A DNA stretch of 64,000 nucleotides from Gemmobacter sp. 24YEA27 (GCF_030052995.1 NZ_JASJPW010000001.1:2780001-2844000), one strand, 5' to 3'; counted from the stretch's first letter, positions 26,029 through 36,789 are shown. The notes: generated from the sequence alone by a model not told the origin. Numbers and translations: made by a program.

Positions 26029-27564
26029 TCAGCCCACCGAACCTTCCAGCGAAATCGCCACCAGGCTTTGCGCTTCCATGGCAAATTCCATCGGCAGGGC
26101 CTGGAGGACTTCCTTGCAGAAGCCGTTCACCACCAGGGCGACAGCCTCTTCCTCATCCATGCCCCTTGAGCGGCAATAGAAGAGCTGATCCTCGTCGACC
26201 TTCGATGTGGTCGCCTCATGTTCGCAGCGCGAGGAATTGTTCTTCACCTCGATATAGGGAACCGTATGGGCGCCGCACTGATCGCCGATCAGCAGGCTGT
26301 CGCACTGGGTGTAATTCCGCGATCCGGTGGCCTTCGGGTGAACCGAGACCTGGCCGCGATAGGTGTTCTGTGCCTTCCCGGCCGAGATCCCTTTCGACAC
26401 AATCCGCGACTTCGAATTCTTGCCCAGATGGATCATCTTGGTGCCGGTATCGGCCTGCTGGTAATTATTCGCGATGGCGATCGAGTAGAATTCGCCCTGG
26501 CTGTCATCGCCGCGCAGGATGCAGGACGGGTATTTCCAGGTGATCGCCGAGCCGGTCTCAACCTGCGTCCACATCACTTTCGCCCGGTCGCCCCGGCAAT
26601 CGGCGCGTTTGGTGACGAAGTTGTAGATGCCGCCCTTGCCATCCTCATCGCCCGGGAACCAGTTCTGCACGGTTGAATATTTGACCTCGGCATCGTCGAG
26701 GATGACGATTTCCACCACGGCGGCGTGCAACTGGATCGTATCGCGCTTCGGCGCGGTGCAGCCCTCAAGGTAGCTCACATAAGAGCCCTTGTCGGCGATG
26801 ATCAGGGTGCGCTCGAACTGCCCGGTGTTTTCCGCATTGATGCGGAAATAGGTCGACAATTCCATCGGGCAACGCACGCCTTCGGGGATGTAGACAAACG
26901 AACCATCCGAGAAGACCGCCGAATTCAGCGTCGCAAAGAAGTTGTCCGATTGCGGCACGACCGAGCCGAGATACTTCTTCACCAGGTCAGGATATTCCCG
27001 GATCGCTTCCGAGATCGAACAGAAGATCACCCCGGCCTTTTTCAGCTCTTCCTTGAAGGTCGTGCCGACAGAAACGCTGTCAAACACCGCATCGACCGCG
27101 ACCTTGCGCTCGCCTTCCGGCGCCTCGACGCCGGCAAGCAAAGCCTGCTCTTTCAGAGGGATCCCCAGCTTCGCATAGGTCGCCAGCAGCTTCGGATCCA
27201 CTTCATCCAGCGATTTCGGCTTTTCCGCCATGCTTTTCGGGCGCGCATAGTAATACTGATCCTGATAATCGATCTCAGGATAGCTGAGCATCGCCCAACG
27301 CGGCTCTTTCATCTCCAGCCAGCGCCGGTAAGCCTTGAGACGCCAGTCCAGCATCCATTCCGGCTCGCCATTTTTCTCGCTGATCAGGCGGACGATATCC
27401 TCGTTCAGGCCCTTGGGCGCGTATTCGGTCGGGATCTCGGTCTCCCAGCCATATTTATATTTTCCGGCCATCGCCTGGACGGTTTCAATCGTCTCGCGGT
27501 CGACGCCTTCCCGGATCGCCTCATCGGGGATGCGGATATTATCCTCGGACACATGGGTATTCAT
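26029..27564 (-). CDS. sufB: Fe-S cluster assembly protein SufB
   Basis: 511 residues from [17 protein letters not shown]. The start is taken at 27564 because GGAG lies eight bases upstream and the longer frame overlaps the upstream gene. SufB is the scaffold subunit on which the cluster is formed. Features include [37 protein letters not shown] and the C-terminal [20 protein letters not shown] with the conserved Cys and Glu/His region. Operon member between the IscS-like gene and the methyltransferase-like gene. Confidence 0.96.
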   Translation of the reverse strand: MNTHVSEDNIRIPDEAIREGVDRETIETVQAMAGKYKYGWETEIPTEYAPKGLNEDIVRLISEKNGEPEWMLDWRLKAYRRWLEMKEPRWAMLSYPEIDYQDQYYYARPKSMAEKPKSLDEVDPKLLATYAKLGIPLKEQALLAGVEAPEGERKVAVDAVFDSVSVGTTFKEELKKAGVIFCSISEAIREYPDLVKKYLGSVVPQSDNFFATLNSAVFSDGSFVYIPEGVRCPMELSTYFRINAENTGQFERTLIIADKGSYVSYLEGCTAPKRDTIQLHAAVVEIVILDDAEVKYSTVQNWFPGDEDGKGGIYNFVTKRADCRGDRAKVMWTQVETGSAITWKYPSCILRGDDSQGEFYSIAIANNYQQADTGTKMIHLGKNSKSRIVSKGISAGKAQNTYRGQVSVHPKATGSRNYTQCDSLLIGDQCGAHTVPYIEVKNNSSRCEHEATTSKVDEDQLFYCRSRGMDEEEAVALVVNGFCKEVLQALPMEFAMEAQSLVAISLEGSVG

Positions 27565-27595
27565 TTCGGTCACTCCATCCTCACGCGGCCCATCT

Positions 27596-28639
27596 TCACG
27601 CAGCACGGGCGCGGGCTTTTCCGTAAGCCCTGGTCCACGCCTCCGCGAACCTGAGCACATTCTCTTCATTCACGCCCGGACCGATCGAGATCCGGATCAT
27701 CTGTCCGGCCTCATCGCCGTAGCCCATGGCGCCAAGCACCTTCGATCCCCTGACCTTGCCCGATGAACAGGCCGATCCGGCAGAGACCGCGAAGCCGGCA
27801 AGATCCATGGCCATGACCTGGGTCTCGCCCTTCCAGCCCGGCGCAATGACGCAAAGCGTATTCGGCAACCGTGGCTGGCCTTTCGAGACCGAGATAATGC
27901 CCTCAGCGCCGGCAAACAATGCTGATTCCAGAATATCCCTTATGCGGGCGACCTCTTCCCAGGTCCCGTTCGCCAGATCACGCGCCGCAGCCGTCGCCGC
28001 AGCCGCCATGCCGGCAATCCCGATCAGATTCTCTGTGCCGGACCGCCGCCCCATCTCTTGGCCGCCGCCTTTCAGCTTTGCCTCCACATCAAGCCCGCGC
28101 TTCAGCAAAAGCGCCCCAATGCCCCGCGGCCCGCCGAATTTATGCGCCGACACGAGCCCCATATCGCAGCCAAGCCAGTTGAAGGCGACCGGCAGCTTGC
28201 CCATTCCTTGCGTCAGATCCGACACCGCGAGCCCTTCGGGCAGATCCTGCACGATCCCCGTCTCGGGATTGGCAAGCTGCAGGGTGCCCTGCCCCGGATC
28301 CGGAACCGAAACCGCGCCATCCCGCCCGACCGGCAAGACATCGTCACACCAGGCCGAAACCGCCGAATGCTCGACACCGGCACAAGCCAGCCCCCGCCCC
28401 GCCAATGCCAGGGCCGACGCCTCGGTCGTCCCCGAGGTAAAGACCAGATCCGCCCCATCCGCACCGAAAGCTGCCGAAATCTCCTCGCGCGAGTGCTCCA
28501 TCAGCGCTTTCGCCGCCCGCCCCTCGCTATGGACCGAAGACGGGTTCCCGACGACATCCATCGCCGAAATCATCGCCGCCCGCGCCTCGGCCCGCAAAGG
28601 CGCCGTTGCATTCCAGTCCAGATAAAGCCGCGTGCTCAT
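27596..28639 (-). CDS. Cysteine desulfurase, IscS/NifS type
   Basis: 347 residues. A second PLP cysteine desulfurase, group I by its flexible loop [17 protein letters not shown] with the active Cys near residue 295. The PLP lysine is in [12 protein letters not shown]; the start is [19 protein letters not shown]. It probably donates sulfur early in the same operon or to tRNA thiolation. It is shorter than E. coli IscS (~404). It lies 110 bases after iscR with a GC-rich hairpin between. Confidence 0.9.
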   Translation of the reverse strand: MSTRLYLDWNATAPLRAEARAAMISAMDVVGNPSSVHSEGRAAKALMEHSREEISAAFGADGADLVFTSGTTEASALALAGRGLACAGVEHSAVSAWCDDVLPVGRDGAVSVPDPGQGTLQLANPETGIVQDLPEGLAVSDLTQGMGKLPVAFNWLGCDMGLVSAHKFGGPRGIGALLLKRGLDVEAKLKGGGQEMGRRSGTENLIGIAGMAAAATAAARDLANGTWEEVARIRDILESALFAGAEGIISVSKGQPRLPNTLCVIAPGWKGETQVMAMDLAGFAVSAGSACSSGKVRGSKVLGAMGYGDEAGQMIRISIGPGVNEENVLRFAEAWTRAYGKARARAA

Positions 28640-28702
28640 GGCGCGCCCCTTTCATCTGTCGAAAAATATCCTCGGGGGAGCCGGACGCGCAGCGACCGGC
28701 GC

Positions 28703-28719
28703 GGGGGCAGACAGCCCCC
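28703..28719. terminator. GC hairpin between iscR and the iscS-like gene
   Basis: GGGGGC, AGACA, GCCCCC without a U-tract, next to GAAAAATATCCTCGGGGGAG. Perhaps a partial terminator or mRNA processing stem that sets the iscR to suf ratio. Confidence 0.35.
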
Positions 28720-28749
28720 CGGCGATCTCAGCCATGGCGCGCAACAGTC

Positions 28750-29259
28750 TCATTCCTCATCCACCACCCGGAACAGGTTCGGCACTGCCGGACAGGGCGT
28801 CATCTCATTGCCGATCACATCCGAAAGCCGTGCCTGGTGCAAAAACACATAGACATTGGCCGAAAGGCTCTGCCAGAGCCGGTTGGTCAGCGACTGTGCC
28901 CGCGTGCCCGACGAGCCCCCCGTGGCGCCCGCGCCGGTATGCATCGCATCGACCGTCTCATCGACCGCCTGCAAGACCTCGCTCACCCGGATCGAATCCG
29001 GTGATCGCGCCAGCCGGTAGCCGCCACCCGGGCCGCGCACTGCGTCCACCAGTCCGGCCCGGCGCAGCTTGACGAAAAGCTGCTCCAGATAGGGCAGCGA
29101 AATGTCCTGGCGTTTCGAGATCTCGGCCAAAGCCACCAGATCCTCAACTTCCGCCGCCTCCCCGCCTGCCTTTGCCAGCGCGAGTTTCGCCTTCGCCTCA
29201 CTCATTGCGAGATCGGCAAGCGCCACCATCGCATACCGGCCCTTCGTCGACAGCTTCAT
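28750..29259 (-). CDS. iscR: Rrf2-family regulator IscR with atypical cysteine content
   Basis: 169 residues. N-terminal winged helix (MKLSTKGRYAMVALADLAMS; ISLPYLEQLFVKLRRAGLVD; GPGGGYRLARS). In classical IscR the region after the dimerisation helix holds three cysteines that bind [2Fe-2S]. Here that loop reads HTGAGATGGSSGTRAQSLTN and has none. The only cysteine is Cys156 in TPCPAVP. Rhodobacter sphaeroides IscR is known to be of this reduced-cysteine type. It is first gene of the suf operon and presumably represses it. Confidence 0.92.
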   Translation of the reverse strand: MKLSTKGRYAMVALADLAMSEAKAKLALAKAGGEAAEVEDLVALAEISKRQDISLPYLEQLFVKLRRAGLVDAVRGPGGGYRLARSPDSIRVSEVLQAVDETVDAMHTGAGATGGSSGTRAQSLTNRLWQSLSANVYVFLHQARLSDVIGNEMTPCPAVPNLFRVVDEE

Positions 29260-29493
29260 CCCAGACTCTCCTTAACGAGCGCGCCGCGAGGCCTTTCCCC
29301 CGACCCGCAGCCAGACCCGCAACCAGACCCACACTCGAGCCCGGGCAACCACTGCGCAAGCCCGGGCGACCCCTGCAATTCCCGGCAATCCGGCCACATC
29401 CCCGGGGGAGCGGCCCAATTCCAGCCAGATCCATTGACGAGCCAGCCCGGGGCCATTACCTCAGGTGCGATCCGGGGGACAAGATTTGCCCCC

Positions 29494-29510
29494 TTTAGAA
29501 CAGTTCTAAA
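29494..29510. promoter_or_regulatory. Perfect 17-bp palindrome, Irr-box/Iron-Rhodo-box-like
   Basis: TTTAGAACAGTTCTAAA fits the TTTAGAA-N3-TTCTAAA iron-control-element pattern described for Irr in alphaproteobacteria. It lies between iscR (235 bases from its start) and the divergent hydrolase gene (53 bases from its start), so it could control either or both in response to iron. Confidence 0.7.
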
Positions 29511-29563
29511 TTACCCGGGCGTTTCAGTCAAGTTTCGATCCCGGAGAAATCAGGCGAGAGCGT

Positions 29564-30223
29564 ATGCCCGAAGTTATCTTTGCCGGCCCCGATGGACGTC
29601 TCGAGGGACGCTACCATGCACAGAAGGAACGCGACGCTCCGATCGCCATCGTTCTGCATCCGCATCCCGCCTATGGCGGCACGATGAACAATAAGGTTAC
29701 CTATAACCTGCATTACGCCTTCTACAATCTGGGCTTCAATGTGCTGCGGTTCAATTTCCGCGGCGTCGGGCGCAGCCAGGGCGAATATGATCAGGGCATC
29801 GGCGAGCTGTCGGATGCGGCCTCGGCGCTCGACTACCTGCAGTCGATGAACCAGAATGCGAAACATTGCTGGGTCGCGGGCTTCTCCTTCGGTGCCTGGA
29901 TCGGCATGCAGCTTCTGATGCGCCGCCCCGAGATCACCGGCTTTATCTCGGTGGCACCGCCCGCGAACCTTTACGATTTCAGCTTCCTCGCCCCCTGCCC
30001 TTCATCAGGCCTCGTGATCAACGGCACCGCCGATAAAGTGGCCCCGCCGAAAGACACCCGCACCCTCGTCGGCAAGCTGCACGAGCAAAAGGGCATCACG
30101 ATCACCCATACCGAGGTCGAAGGCGCCGATCACTTCTTCAAGGATGAAGACGCGCATATGAAGCCAATGATCGAGACGGTTTCGGATTACGTCAGGCGCC
30201 GCATGACCGAAAGCACCCGCTGA
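29564..30223 (+). CDS. Alpha/beta hydrolase, dienelactone-hydrolase-like (COG2945 type)
   Basis: 219 residues. Visible are the oxyanion region LHPHPAYGGTMNNKVTYNLH, the nucleophile elbow AGFSFGAWIG near residue 108 and the C-terminal His in GADHFFKDE. Asp in NGTADKVAPP is the likely third catalytic residue. Substrate unknown; a soluble cytoplasmic enzyme. Its stop overlaps the start of the next gene (TGATG), so the two are coupled. The iron-box palindrome stands 53 bases upstream. Confidence 0.85.
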   Translation: MPEVIFAGPDGRLEGRYHAQKERDAPIAIVLHPHPAYGGTMNNKVTYNLHYAFYNLGFNVLRFNFRGVGRSQGEYDQGIGELSDAASALDYLQSMNQNAKHCWVAGFSFGAWIGMQLLMRRPEITGFISVAPPANLYDFSFLAPCPSSGLVINGTADKVAPPKDTRTLVGKLHEQKGITITHTEVEGADHFFKDEDAHMKPMIETVSDYVRRRMTESTR

Positions 30224-30492
30224 TGTCCTTCATCCAGGAGCTTGCCGACCAGCTTGCGAAAGACGTGCTCGCCTCGCAGGATGAACTGCAGGATGACCGT
30301 TTTTACGAACAGGTCGGCCGGGTCCTGGGGGCTGCTTCGCCAACGCTGCAAGAGGCCTATATGACCTCGATCCGCATCCGTCTCGCCGAGGCGCGCGGCC
30401 GCGACTTCCTCCTGCGCGCGCTCCGGGCCAAACGCGACGGCGCTGACGCCCCGGATGCACCGCGCGATGTCAGCCTCGGCAGCGGCCACTGA
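30223..30492 (+). CDS. Small conserved hypothetical protein
   Basis: 89 residues, MSFIQELADQLAKDVLASQD..., helical and rather acidic with a basic stretch RIRLAEARGRDFLLRALRAK in the middle. No known domain. Coupled to the upstream hydrolase by a one-base overlap and followed closely by map. Confidence 0.7.
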   Translation: MSFIQELADQLAKDVLASQDELQDDRFYEQVGRVLGAASPTLQEAYMTSIRIRLAEARGRDFLLRALRAKRDGADAPDAPRDVSLGSGH

Positions 30493-30516
30493 CCCCCAAA
30501 GCGGAACGCTCCGGCC

Positions 30517-31266
30517 ATGACGATCACCCATCAGGACGAGCTTGAAAGCCTGCGCCATATCGGCCGCATCGTCGCCAATACCATGCTTGCCATGGCCAGA
30601 GCGATGGAGCCGGGCATGACCACGCTTGAACTCGACGAGATCGGGACCGGGCTGCTCGAACGCGAGGGCGCGGTCTCGGCACCGCGCAGCGCTTACGATT
30701 TCCCCGGCGCCACCTGTATCAGCGTCAATGAGGAAATCGCCCATGGCATCCCCGGCCCCCGCGTGCTCGCCGCCGGAGACCTCGTCAATATCGATGTCTC
30801 GGCCTCGAAAGACGGGTTCTTCGCCGATACCGGGGCAAGCTGGCAGCTGCAGCCAGAGCGTGAGGCGCTGAGCCGGCTTTGCCGCGAGGGGCGCCGTGCG
30901 ATGGAGACCGGCATCAACGAGGTCCGCGCCGGCAAACCCCTCGCAGGCATCGGTAACGCCATTGGCAAATTCGCACAGAAACGCGGCTATACGCTGATCC
31001 GCAATCTCGCGAGCCACGGCATCGGCCGCAGCCTGCATGAAGAACCGACCGAAATTGCCACCTGGCCGACCCGCGGCGACCGCCGCCGTATCGAAAAGGG
31101 CCTCGTCCTGACGGTCGAGCCGTTCCTCTCGACCGGCGGTCTTTGGGCCGATGCCGGCGAGGATGGCTGGACGCTCTACAGCGCGCCGATGGCGCCGGTG
31201 GTGCAATATGAACATACTGTGGTGGCAACCGGATCACAGGCCATCATCCTCACCCTGCCCGGCTGA
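30517..31266 (+). CDS. map: Methionine aminopeptidase, type I
   Basis: 249 residues. Removes the initiator methionine from nascent proteins. The five metal ligands are in place: the two Asp in VNIDVSASKDGFFADTG, His in ASHGIGRSLHE, Glu in TVEPFL, and Glu in QYEHTVV. The substrate His is in EIAHGIPGPR. Normal family length, no N-terminal zinc finger. Follows the small hypothetical gene by 24 bases. Confidence 0.96.
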   Translation: MTITHQDELESLRHIGRIVANTMLAMARAMEPGMTTLELDEIGTGLLEREGAVSAPRSAYDFPGATCISVNEEIAHGIPGPRVLAAGDLVNIDVSASKDGFFADTGASWQLQPEREALSRLCREGRRAMETGINEVRAGKPLAGIGNAIGKFAQKRGYTLIRNLASHGIGRSLHEEPTEIATWPTRGDRRRIEKGLVLTVEPFLSTGGLWADAGEDGWTLYSAPMAPVVQYEHTVVATGSQAIILTLPG

Positions 31267-31346
31267 GCCCCCTTCGCCTGGTCTGGCCAGCGCGGGCCGG
31301 CCTTCCCCCCTTGCCAGACTCCGGCCTTTCGCGCGATGACTGCAGC

Positions 31347-31979
31347 ATGGATACCCCGCTCAGCCCCCCCGCCGCGCCTGCACCGCCCGCCACCCATCCG
31401 CGTCTCGACGCCCAGTTCGCCTTTCTGAACGAGGCCGACCGGCTGAAATCGGTGCTGCGTGCCACCACGCTGTGCGACGGATCGAGGCGCGAGAATTCAG
31501 GCGAGCATTCCTGGCATCTGGCGCTTTACGCCATGGTTCTGGCGGATCAGGCGCCCGAAGGCGTGCAGATCGACCGCGTCATCCGCATGTTGCTCCTGCA
31601 TGATCTGGTCGAGATCGACACCGGCGATGTGCCGATCCATTCCGCGAACGGCGCCGCCCATGCCAGCGAGCACACCGTCCTTGCCGAACAGCGCGCGGCC
31701 GGGCGCATCTTCGGCCTCCTGCCGCCTGACCAGGCATTGGCCTTCCGCGCGCTCTGGGATGAATTCGAGGCGGCTGAGACCCCGGATGCCGTCTTCGCCA
31801 AATCCCTCGACCGGGTGCAGCCGGTCCTTGCCAATCTGCAATCCGGCGGCGGCACCTGGACCACCTATAACGTCACCTGGGACCAGCTTGTCGCCCGGGT
31901 CGGCCAGAAAATCGCGCGCGGTGCGCCCGGGATATGGACCTGGGTCAGCCAGAAGGCCAAAGCCTGGTTCGCGCCCTGA
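31347..31979 (+). CDS. HD-domain phosphohydrolase (YfbR/HDDC2-like)
   Basis: 210 residues from MDTPLSPPAAPA. The HD superfamily metal site is seen as GEHSWHLALYAM (His), LLLHDLVEIDTGDVP (His-Asp plus the Asp/Glu of 5'-nucleotidases), and a later Asp in FAKSLDRVQP. Enzymes of this branch hydrolyse deoxynucleoside 5'-monophosphates. The first 20 residues are proline-rich and disordered, and an upstream in-frame start at 31311 is possible. Confidence 0.82.
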   Translation: MDTPLSPPAAPAPPATHPRLDAQFAFLNEADRLKSVLRATTLCDGSRRENSGEHSWHLALYAMVLADQAPEGVQIDRVIRMLLLHDLVEIDTGDVPIHSANGAAHASEHTVLAEQRAAGRIFGLLPPDQALAFRALWDEFEAAETPDAVFAKSLDRVQPVLANLQSGGGTWTTYNVTWDQLVARVGQKIARGAPGIWTWVSQKAKAWFAP

Positions 31980-32177
31980 GCCGCTGCTGGCGTCCTTGCC
32001 CCCTTCCTCTTGACGAAAATACTCCCGCCGGAGGCATCCCCGGCCAGCCACAAAGCCGCCCGTTTTACCGGCAGGCGAAGATGAATTTTTTGTATACCAT
32101 TGCATACTACCTTCCGCGCCACCCGGATTTCCGCTAAATACGGCCCCAGGCGCAACCCAATCCAGAAAGGGCGTATG

Positions 32178-33392
32178 ATGACCAGGATCAAGGTGGCCAA
32201 CCCGGTGGTGGAACTTGACGGCGATGAGATGACCCGGATCATCTGGGATTTCATCAAGCAAAAGCTGATCCTCCCCTATCTCGATATCGACCTGAAATAT
32301 TACGATCTGGGCATCGAAGAACGCGACCGCACCGCAGACCAGGTGACCGTTGACGCAGCCCATGCCATTCAGAAATACGGCGTCGGCGTCAAATGCGCGA
32401 CGATCACCCCCGATGAGGCGCGGGTCGAGGAGTTTGGCCTGAAGCAGATGTGGAAAAGCCCTAACGGCACCATCCGCAACATCCTGGGCGGCGTGATCTT
32501 CCGCGAGCCGATCATCTGCAAAAACGTGCCGCGTCTCGTGCCGGGCTGGACGAAACCCATCGTGGTCGGCCGCCATGCCTTCGGCGACCAGTATAAGGCG
32601 ACAGATTTCCGCTTCCCCGGCCCCGGCAGGATCACGATGAAATTCGTGGGCGAAGACGGCACCACCCAGGAATATGACGTCTTTGACGCCCCCGCCGCAG
32701 GCGTCGCGATGGGGATGTACAACCTCGACCAGTCGATCATCGACTTCGCGCGGTCCTCGTTCAATTACGGGCTGATCAAGGGCTGGCCGGTCTATCTCTC
32801 CACCAAGAACACCATCCTCAAAGCCTATGACGGTCGCTTCAAGGATCTCTTTGCCCAGGTCTATGCCGAGGAATTTGAAGAGAAGTTCAAAGCCAAAGGC
32901 ATCCATTACGAGCACCGCCTCATCGACGATATGGTGGCTTCGGCGCTGAAATGGTCGGGCGGCTATATCTGGGCCTGCAAGAATTATGACGGCGATGTGC
33001 AATCCGACACTGTAGCGCAGGGTTTCGGCTCGCTCGGTCTGATGACCTCGATCCTTCTCACGCCGGATGGCCAGACCGTCGAGGCCGAGGCCGCACATGG
33101 CACCGTCACCCGCCACTTCCGCCAGCACCAGGCCGGCAAGCAGACCTCGACCAATTCCATCGCCTCGATCTTTGCCTGGACCGGCGGGCTGAAACACCGC
33201 GCGAAACTAGACGACAATCCGCAGCTGACGCGGTTTGCCGAAACGTTGGAACAGGTCTGCGTCCGCACCGTCGAAGACGGGTTCATGACCAAGGATCTGG
33301 CGCTGCTGGTCGGGCCGGATCAGAAATGGCTGACCACGATGGGCTATCTGGAAAAGGTTGATGAGTATCTGAACAGGGCGCTTGCCGGCTGA
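32178..33392 (+). CDS. icd: NADP-dependent isocitrate dehydrogenase
   Basis: 404 residues, the homodimeric (eukaryote-like) IDH class. TCA-cycle enzyme making 2-oxoglutarate and NADPH. Features: [75 protein letters not shown]. The second of two adjacent ATGs is chosen since AAAGGG lies six bases upstream. A strong terminator follows at 33428. Confidence 0.96.
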   Translation: MTRIKVANPVVELDGDEMTRIIWDFIKQKLILPYLDIDLKYYDLGIEERDRTADQVTVDAAHAIQKYGVGVKCATITPDEARVEEFGLKQMWKSPNGTIRNILGGVIFREPIICKNVPRLVPGWTKPIVVGRHAFGDQYKATDFRFPGPGRITMKFVGEDGTTQEYDVFDAPAAGVAMGMYNLDQSIIDFARSSFNYGLIKGWPVYLSTKNTILKAYDGRFKDLFAQVYAEEFEEKFKAKGIHYEHRLIDDMVASALKWSGGYIWACKNYDGDVQSDTVAQGFGSLGLMTSILLTPDGQTVEAEAAHGTVTRHFRQHQAGKQTSTNSIASIFAWTGGLKHRAKLDDNPQLTRFAETLEQVCVRTVEDGFMTKDLALLVGPDQKWLTTMGYLEKVDEYLNRALAG

Positions 33393-33427
33393 GCGACCGG
33401 CTCACATCGGGGGATGCCTGTGAGGCG

Positions 33428-33458
33428 GGGCGGCATCAGCGGATGCCGCCCTTTTTTT
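33428..33458 (+). terminator. Rho-independent terminator of icd
   Basis: GGGCGGCATC, AGCG, GATGCCGCCC, then seven T. A textbook intrinsic terminator 36 bases after the icd stop. Confidence 0.95.
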
Positions 33459-33643
33459 CCTGTATCCGTGCAGGGATCTGGCCTGTCATATCGCACCGCT
33501 GTCTTTCGGGTGGTTGCTGAGATGCGGCTCATTTGAGGCATTATTCGGTCAGGAGCCCGCCTGTCCCACCGGATGCTAACCGCGGCTTAAGGCTGATGTC
33601 GCAGATTGGGTGTGGCTGAAGCTGACCGGGACGGAGGGTCGGG

Positions 33644-34638
33644 ATGAGAACTATCACGGTTCAGGTCTGGACCCTCGACCCCGCCTTCAGCGTGCAGTCA
33701 CCCGGCATGGTGATCCGGCCCGATGACTGGAGCGCGTCACCTCAGGACGATTTCGTGGATATGCAGGGACATGGGATCGATCTCTCCCCTGGTTGCTCAG
33801 CGCAGAGCTGACCGATGGCGATGAAAGCCAGATTATCAGCTCTGATGAAAGCGACTCTTTTACTGTGGCAGGAACCACTTATCGGATCTACGCCGTTTAT
33901 AACGGTGACAGCGCGTGATTGCCGGTGCCACACAAAATCTGGTGACGTTCTACGGCCAGAGCAGCGAAGGCGAGTCGCTGGCGATCGCCCTTCCGGTCGA
34001 TGCGGATGGCAAGGTCTCTGCGGCCTATCCCGGCATGCTTACAGCAACCAGCTGGTTGTGGGAGCCAAATGAATTCGCCCTGCCATTCTCTTCGATTCCC
34101 TGCTTTGTTTCCGGCACCCTGATCCGCACGCCCGAAGGTGACCTCCCGATCGATGACCTGCGGGCCGGAAGCCTGGTCATGACCCGGGATCATGGCCCCC
34201 AGGTATTGCGCTGGATCGGCACCGTCACCCTGACCGAGGCAGATCTGCGCCGCGCCCCTGCTCTGCGCCCGGTCGTCATCGCCCCCGGGCACTCGGGCCG
34301 GGCGTGCCCCTGGCGGAGCTTCGGCTTTCCCCGCAGCATCGCGTGCTTCTGCGCTCGAAAATCGCCGCGCGGATGTTTGGCGCAGAGGAAATGCTGATCG
34401 CCGCAACCCGCCTGATCGGCCAGGACGGATTTCGGTGGCCGCCGGGACCGGTCCGGTCACCTATCTGCATCTGATGTTCGATCAGCATGAGTTTCTGTTC
34501 TCAAACGGCGCGGAAGCCGAAAGCCTCTATCTCGGGACGGAAGCGACAAAGGCCTTGCCCGTCGCCGCCCTGCAGGAAATCCTGGCATTGTTTCCCGGCC
34601 TCCGCCCCGGCGCCCCAGGCCTGCCCGCCCCTTCCTGA
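33644..34638 (+). pseudogene. Hint-domain protein gene with four frameshifts
   Basis: Pieces of one ~330-residue protein lie in successive frames. MRTITVQVWTLDPAFSVQSP is the start. Then come LTDGDESQIISSDESDSFTV, the Hint (hedgehog/intein-like) core CFVSGTLIRTPEGDLPIDDL...VLRWIGT, RLSPQHRVLLRSKIAARMFG, and a tail YLHLMFDQHEFLFSNGAEAE. Each break is repaired by adding one base: C at 33786-33789, G near 33915, G at 34287-34289, T at 34430-34432. Rhodobacterales carry many such Hint proteins, probably secreted; role unclear. Either a young pseudogene or poor sequence. Confidence 0.78.
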
Positions 34639-34903
34639 CCGGCCACAAGGCGCGGATGCTGGTGCAGCGCCACCGCCAGAACCGCAAACCCCTGGTCGAT
34701 GCAGCGCGCAGGCCGGTACAGATACCGCCAGAAGCGCGCCACACCCTGACACCAGCAAAGCAGCTTCAGGGCCGCCCGGATTGCCTTTTTACCGTACCCG
34801 ACAGATAGTGATCTGCCCCTCAACGGCAGCTCTGCACGAAACCGCATTTCCAAACCCGGATTTCTCCTGTATTTGCGGCACCGCAGCAAACAGGTAGAGC
34901 TTA

Positions 34904-36721
34904 ATGGACCTTCGCAACATCGCGATCATCGCCCACGTTGACCACGGCAAGACCACCCTGGTCGACGAACTTCTGAAACAGTCGGGCACCTACCGCGAAG
35001 GCCAGGCCACGACCGAGCGCGTGATGGACAGCAATGACATCGAACGCGAACGCGGCATCACCATTCTCGCCAAGGCCACTTCGGTCGAGTGGAACGGGTT
35101 GCGCATCAATATCGTCGACACCCCCGGCCACGCTGATTTCGGCGGCGAGGTGGAGCGGATCCTGAACATGGTCGATGGTGTGGTCCTGCTGGTTGACGCC
35201 GCAGAAGGCCCGATGCCGCAGACCAAATTCGTGACCTCGAAAGCCCTTGCGCTCGGCCTGCGCCCGATCGTTGTGCTCAATAAGGTCGACAAGCCCGATG
35301 CCGAACCCGAGCGCGCGCTCAATGAGGTGTTCGATCTGTTCGCCAACCTTGGCGCCTCGGACGAACAGCTTGATTTTCCACATCTTTATGCTTCGGGACG
35401 CTCTGGCTGGGCCGATGATTCGCTCGATGGTCCGCGCAAGGATCTGACCGCGCTTTTCGAGCTGGTGGTGAAACACGTCCCTGCGCCGAAGCAGATCGCC
35501 AAGGTCAACGAGCCCTTCTCGATGCTCGCGACCACGCTTTCGGCTGACCCTTTCCTTGGCCGTCTGCTGACCGGTCGCGTGGAATCGGGCACCATCCAGG
35601 CCGGTGCTTCGCTCAAGGCGCTGACCCGCGACGGCGAGCGGATCGAACAGTTCCGCGTTACCAAGATCCTCGCCTTCCGCGGCATCGCCCAGACCCCGAT
35701 TGACGAGGCCGTCGCAGGCGATATCGTCACGCTTGCCGGCATGACCAAACCGACCGTGGCCGACACGCTCTGCGCGCTGGAAATCGACACCGCGCTGCCC
35801 GCGCAGCCGATTGATCCGCCGACCATCACCGTGACCTTCGGCATCAACGACTCACCCCTTGCGGGCAAAGACGGCACCAAGGTGCAAAGCCGCGTGATCC
35901 GCGACCGTCTGATGAAAGAAGCCGAACAAAACGTCGCGATCAAGATCGCCGACACTGCAGGCGGCGACGCTTTCGAGGTCTCGGGCCGGGGCGAATTGCA
36001 GATGGGCGTTCTGATCGAGAACATGCGCCGCGAAGGCTTTGAGCTCTCGATCTCGCGCCCGCGCGTGATTTTCAAGGAAGAGAACGGCGTCCGGATGGAG
36101 CCGATCGAGGAAGTCATCGTCGATGTCGATGATGAATATTCCGGCGTTGTGATCGAAAAGCTGACCGGCGAGCGCAAAGGCGATCTGGTCGAGATGAAGC
36201 CGGCAGGCGTTGGCAAGACCCGGATCATCGCGCATGTGCCGTCGCGCGGGCTGATCGGCTATCAGGGCCAGTTCCTGACCGATACGCGCGGCTCGGGCGT
36301 GCTGAACCGCATCTTCCACGGCTGGGTGCCGCATAAGGGCCCGATCCAGGGCCGTCGCCAGGGCGTGCTGATCTCGATGGAGAACGGCGTCTCGGTGTCT
36401 TACGCGCTGTGGAAGCTGGAAGATCGTGGCCATTTCTTCATCGGCGCGCAGGAAGCGGTTTATCAGGGCATGATCCTTGGCGAACACAATCGCGACAATG
36501 ATCTTGAAATCAACCCGATCCGCGGCAAACAGCTGACCAACGTCCGCGCCTCCGGCACGGATGAGGCCGTGCGCCTGACGACGCCGGTGCGGATGAGCCT
36601 CGAAGAAAGCATCGCCTATATCCAGGACGATGAGCTGGTCGAGGTGACGCCGAAGATCATCCGGATCCGCAAGCGCTATCTCGATCCGCATGAGCGCAAG
36701 CGCATGAGCCGCGAAAACTGA
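34904..36721 (+). CDS. typA: GTPase TypA/BipA
   Basis: 605 residues. Ribosome-associated translational GTPase needed for ribosome assembly and stress or cold response. G1 [16 protein letters not shown]2/G3 [12 protein letters not shown] and [17 protein letters not shown]4 [12 protein letters not shown], followed by EF-G-like domains II, III and V and the TypA-specific C-terminal domain ([20 protein letters not shown]). Full length. The gene stands alone with a terminator downstream. Confidence 0.97.
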   Translation: MDLRNIAIIAHVDHGKTTLVDELLKQSGTYREGQATTERVMDSNDIERERGITILAKATSVEWNGLRINIVDTPGHADFGGEVERILNMVDGVVLLVDAAEGPMPQTKFVTSKALALGLRPIVVLNKVDKPDAEPERALNEVFDLFANLGASDEQLDFPHLYASGRSGWADDSLDGPRKDLTALFELVVKHVPAPKQIAKVNEPFSMLATTLSADPFLGRLLTGRVESGTIQAGASLKALTRDGERIEQFRVTKILAFRGIAQTPIDEAVAGDIVTLAGMTKPTVADTLCALEIDTALPAQPIDPPTITVTFGINDSPLAGKDGTKVQSRVIRDRLMKEAEQNVAIKIADTAGGDAFEVSGRGELQMGVLIENMRREGFELSISRPRVIFKEENGVRMEPIEEVIVDVDDEYSGVVIEKLTGERKGDLVEMKPAGVGKTRIIAHVPSRGLIGYQGQFLTDTRGSGVLNRIFHGWVPHKGPIQGRRQGVLISMENGVSVSYALWKLEDRGHFFIGAQEAVYQGMILGEHNRDNDLEINPIRGKQLTNVRASGTDEAVRLTTPVRMSLEESIAYIQDDELVEVTPKIIRIRKRYLDPHERKRMSREN

Positions 36722-36748
36722 TCACAGGGCTGACGCCCGATATTACCC

Positions 36749-36785
36749 GGCCGGCAGAGGACCCCTCCTCCGCCGGCCGTTCTTA
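36749..36785 (+). terminator. Terminator of typA
   Basis: CGGCCGGCAGAGGA, CCCC, TCCTCCGCCGGCCG followed by TTCTTATT. Long GC-rich stem with a short U-rich tail 27 bases after the stop. Confidence 0.85.
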
Positions 36786-36789
36786 TTCT

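Noticed and set aside
31497..33197. 566-codon minus-strand ORF
   Set aside because: Antisense shadow of the HD-domain gene and icd.
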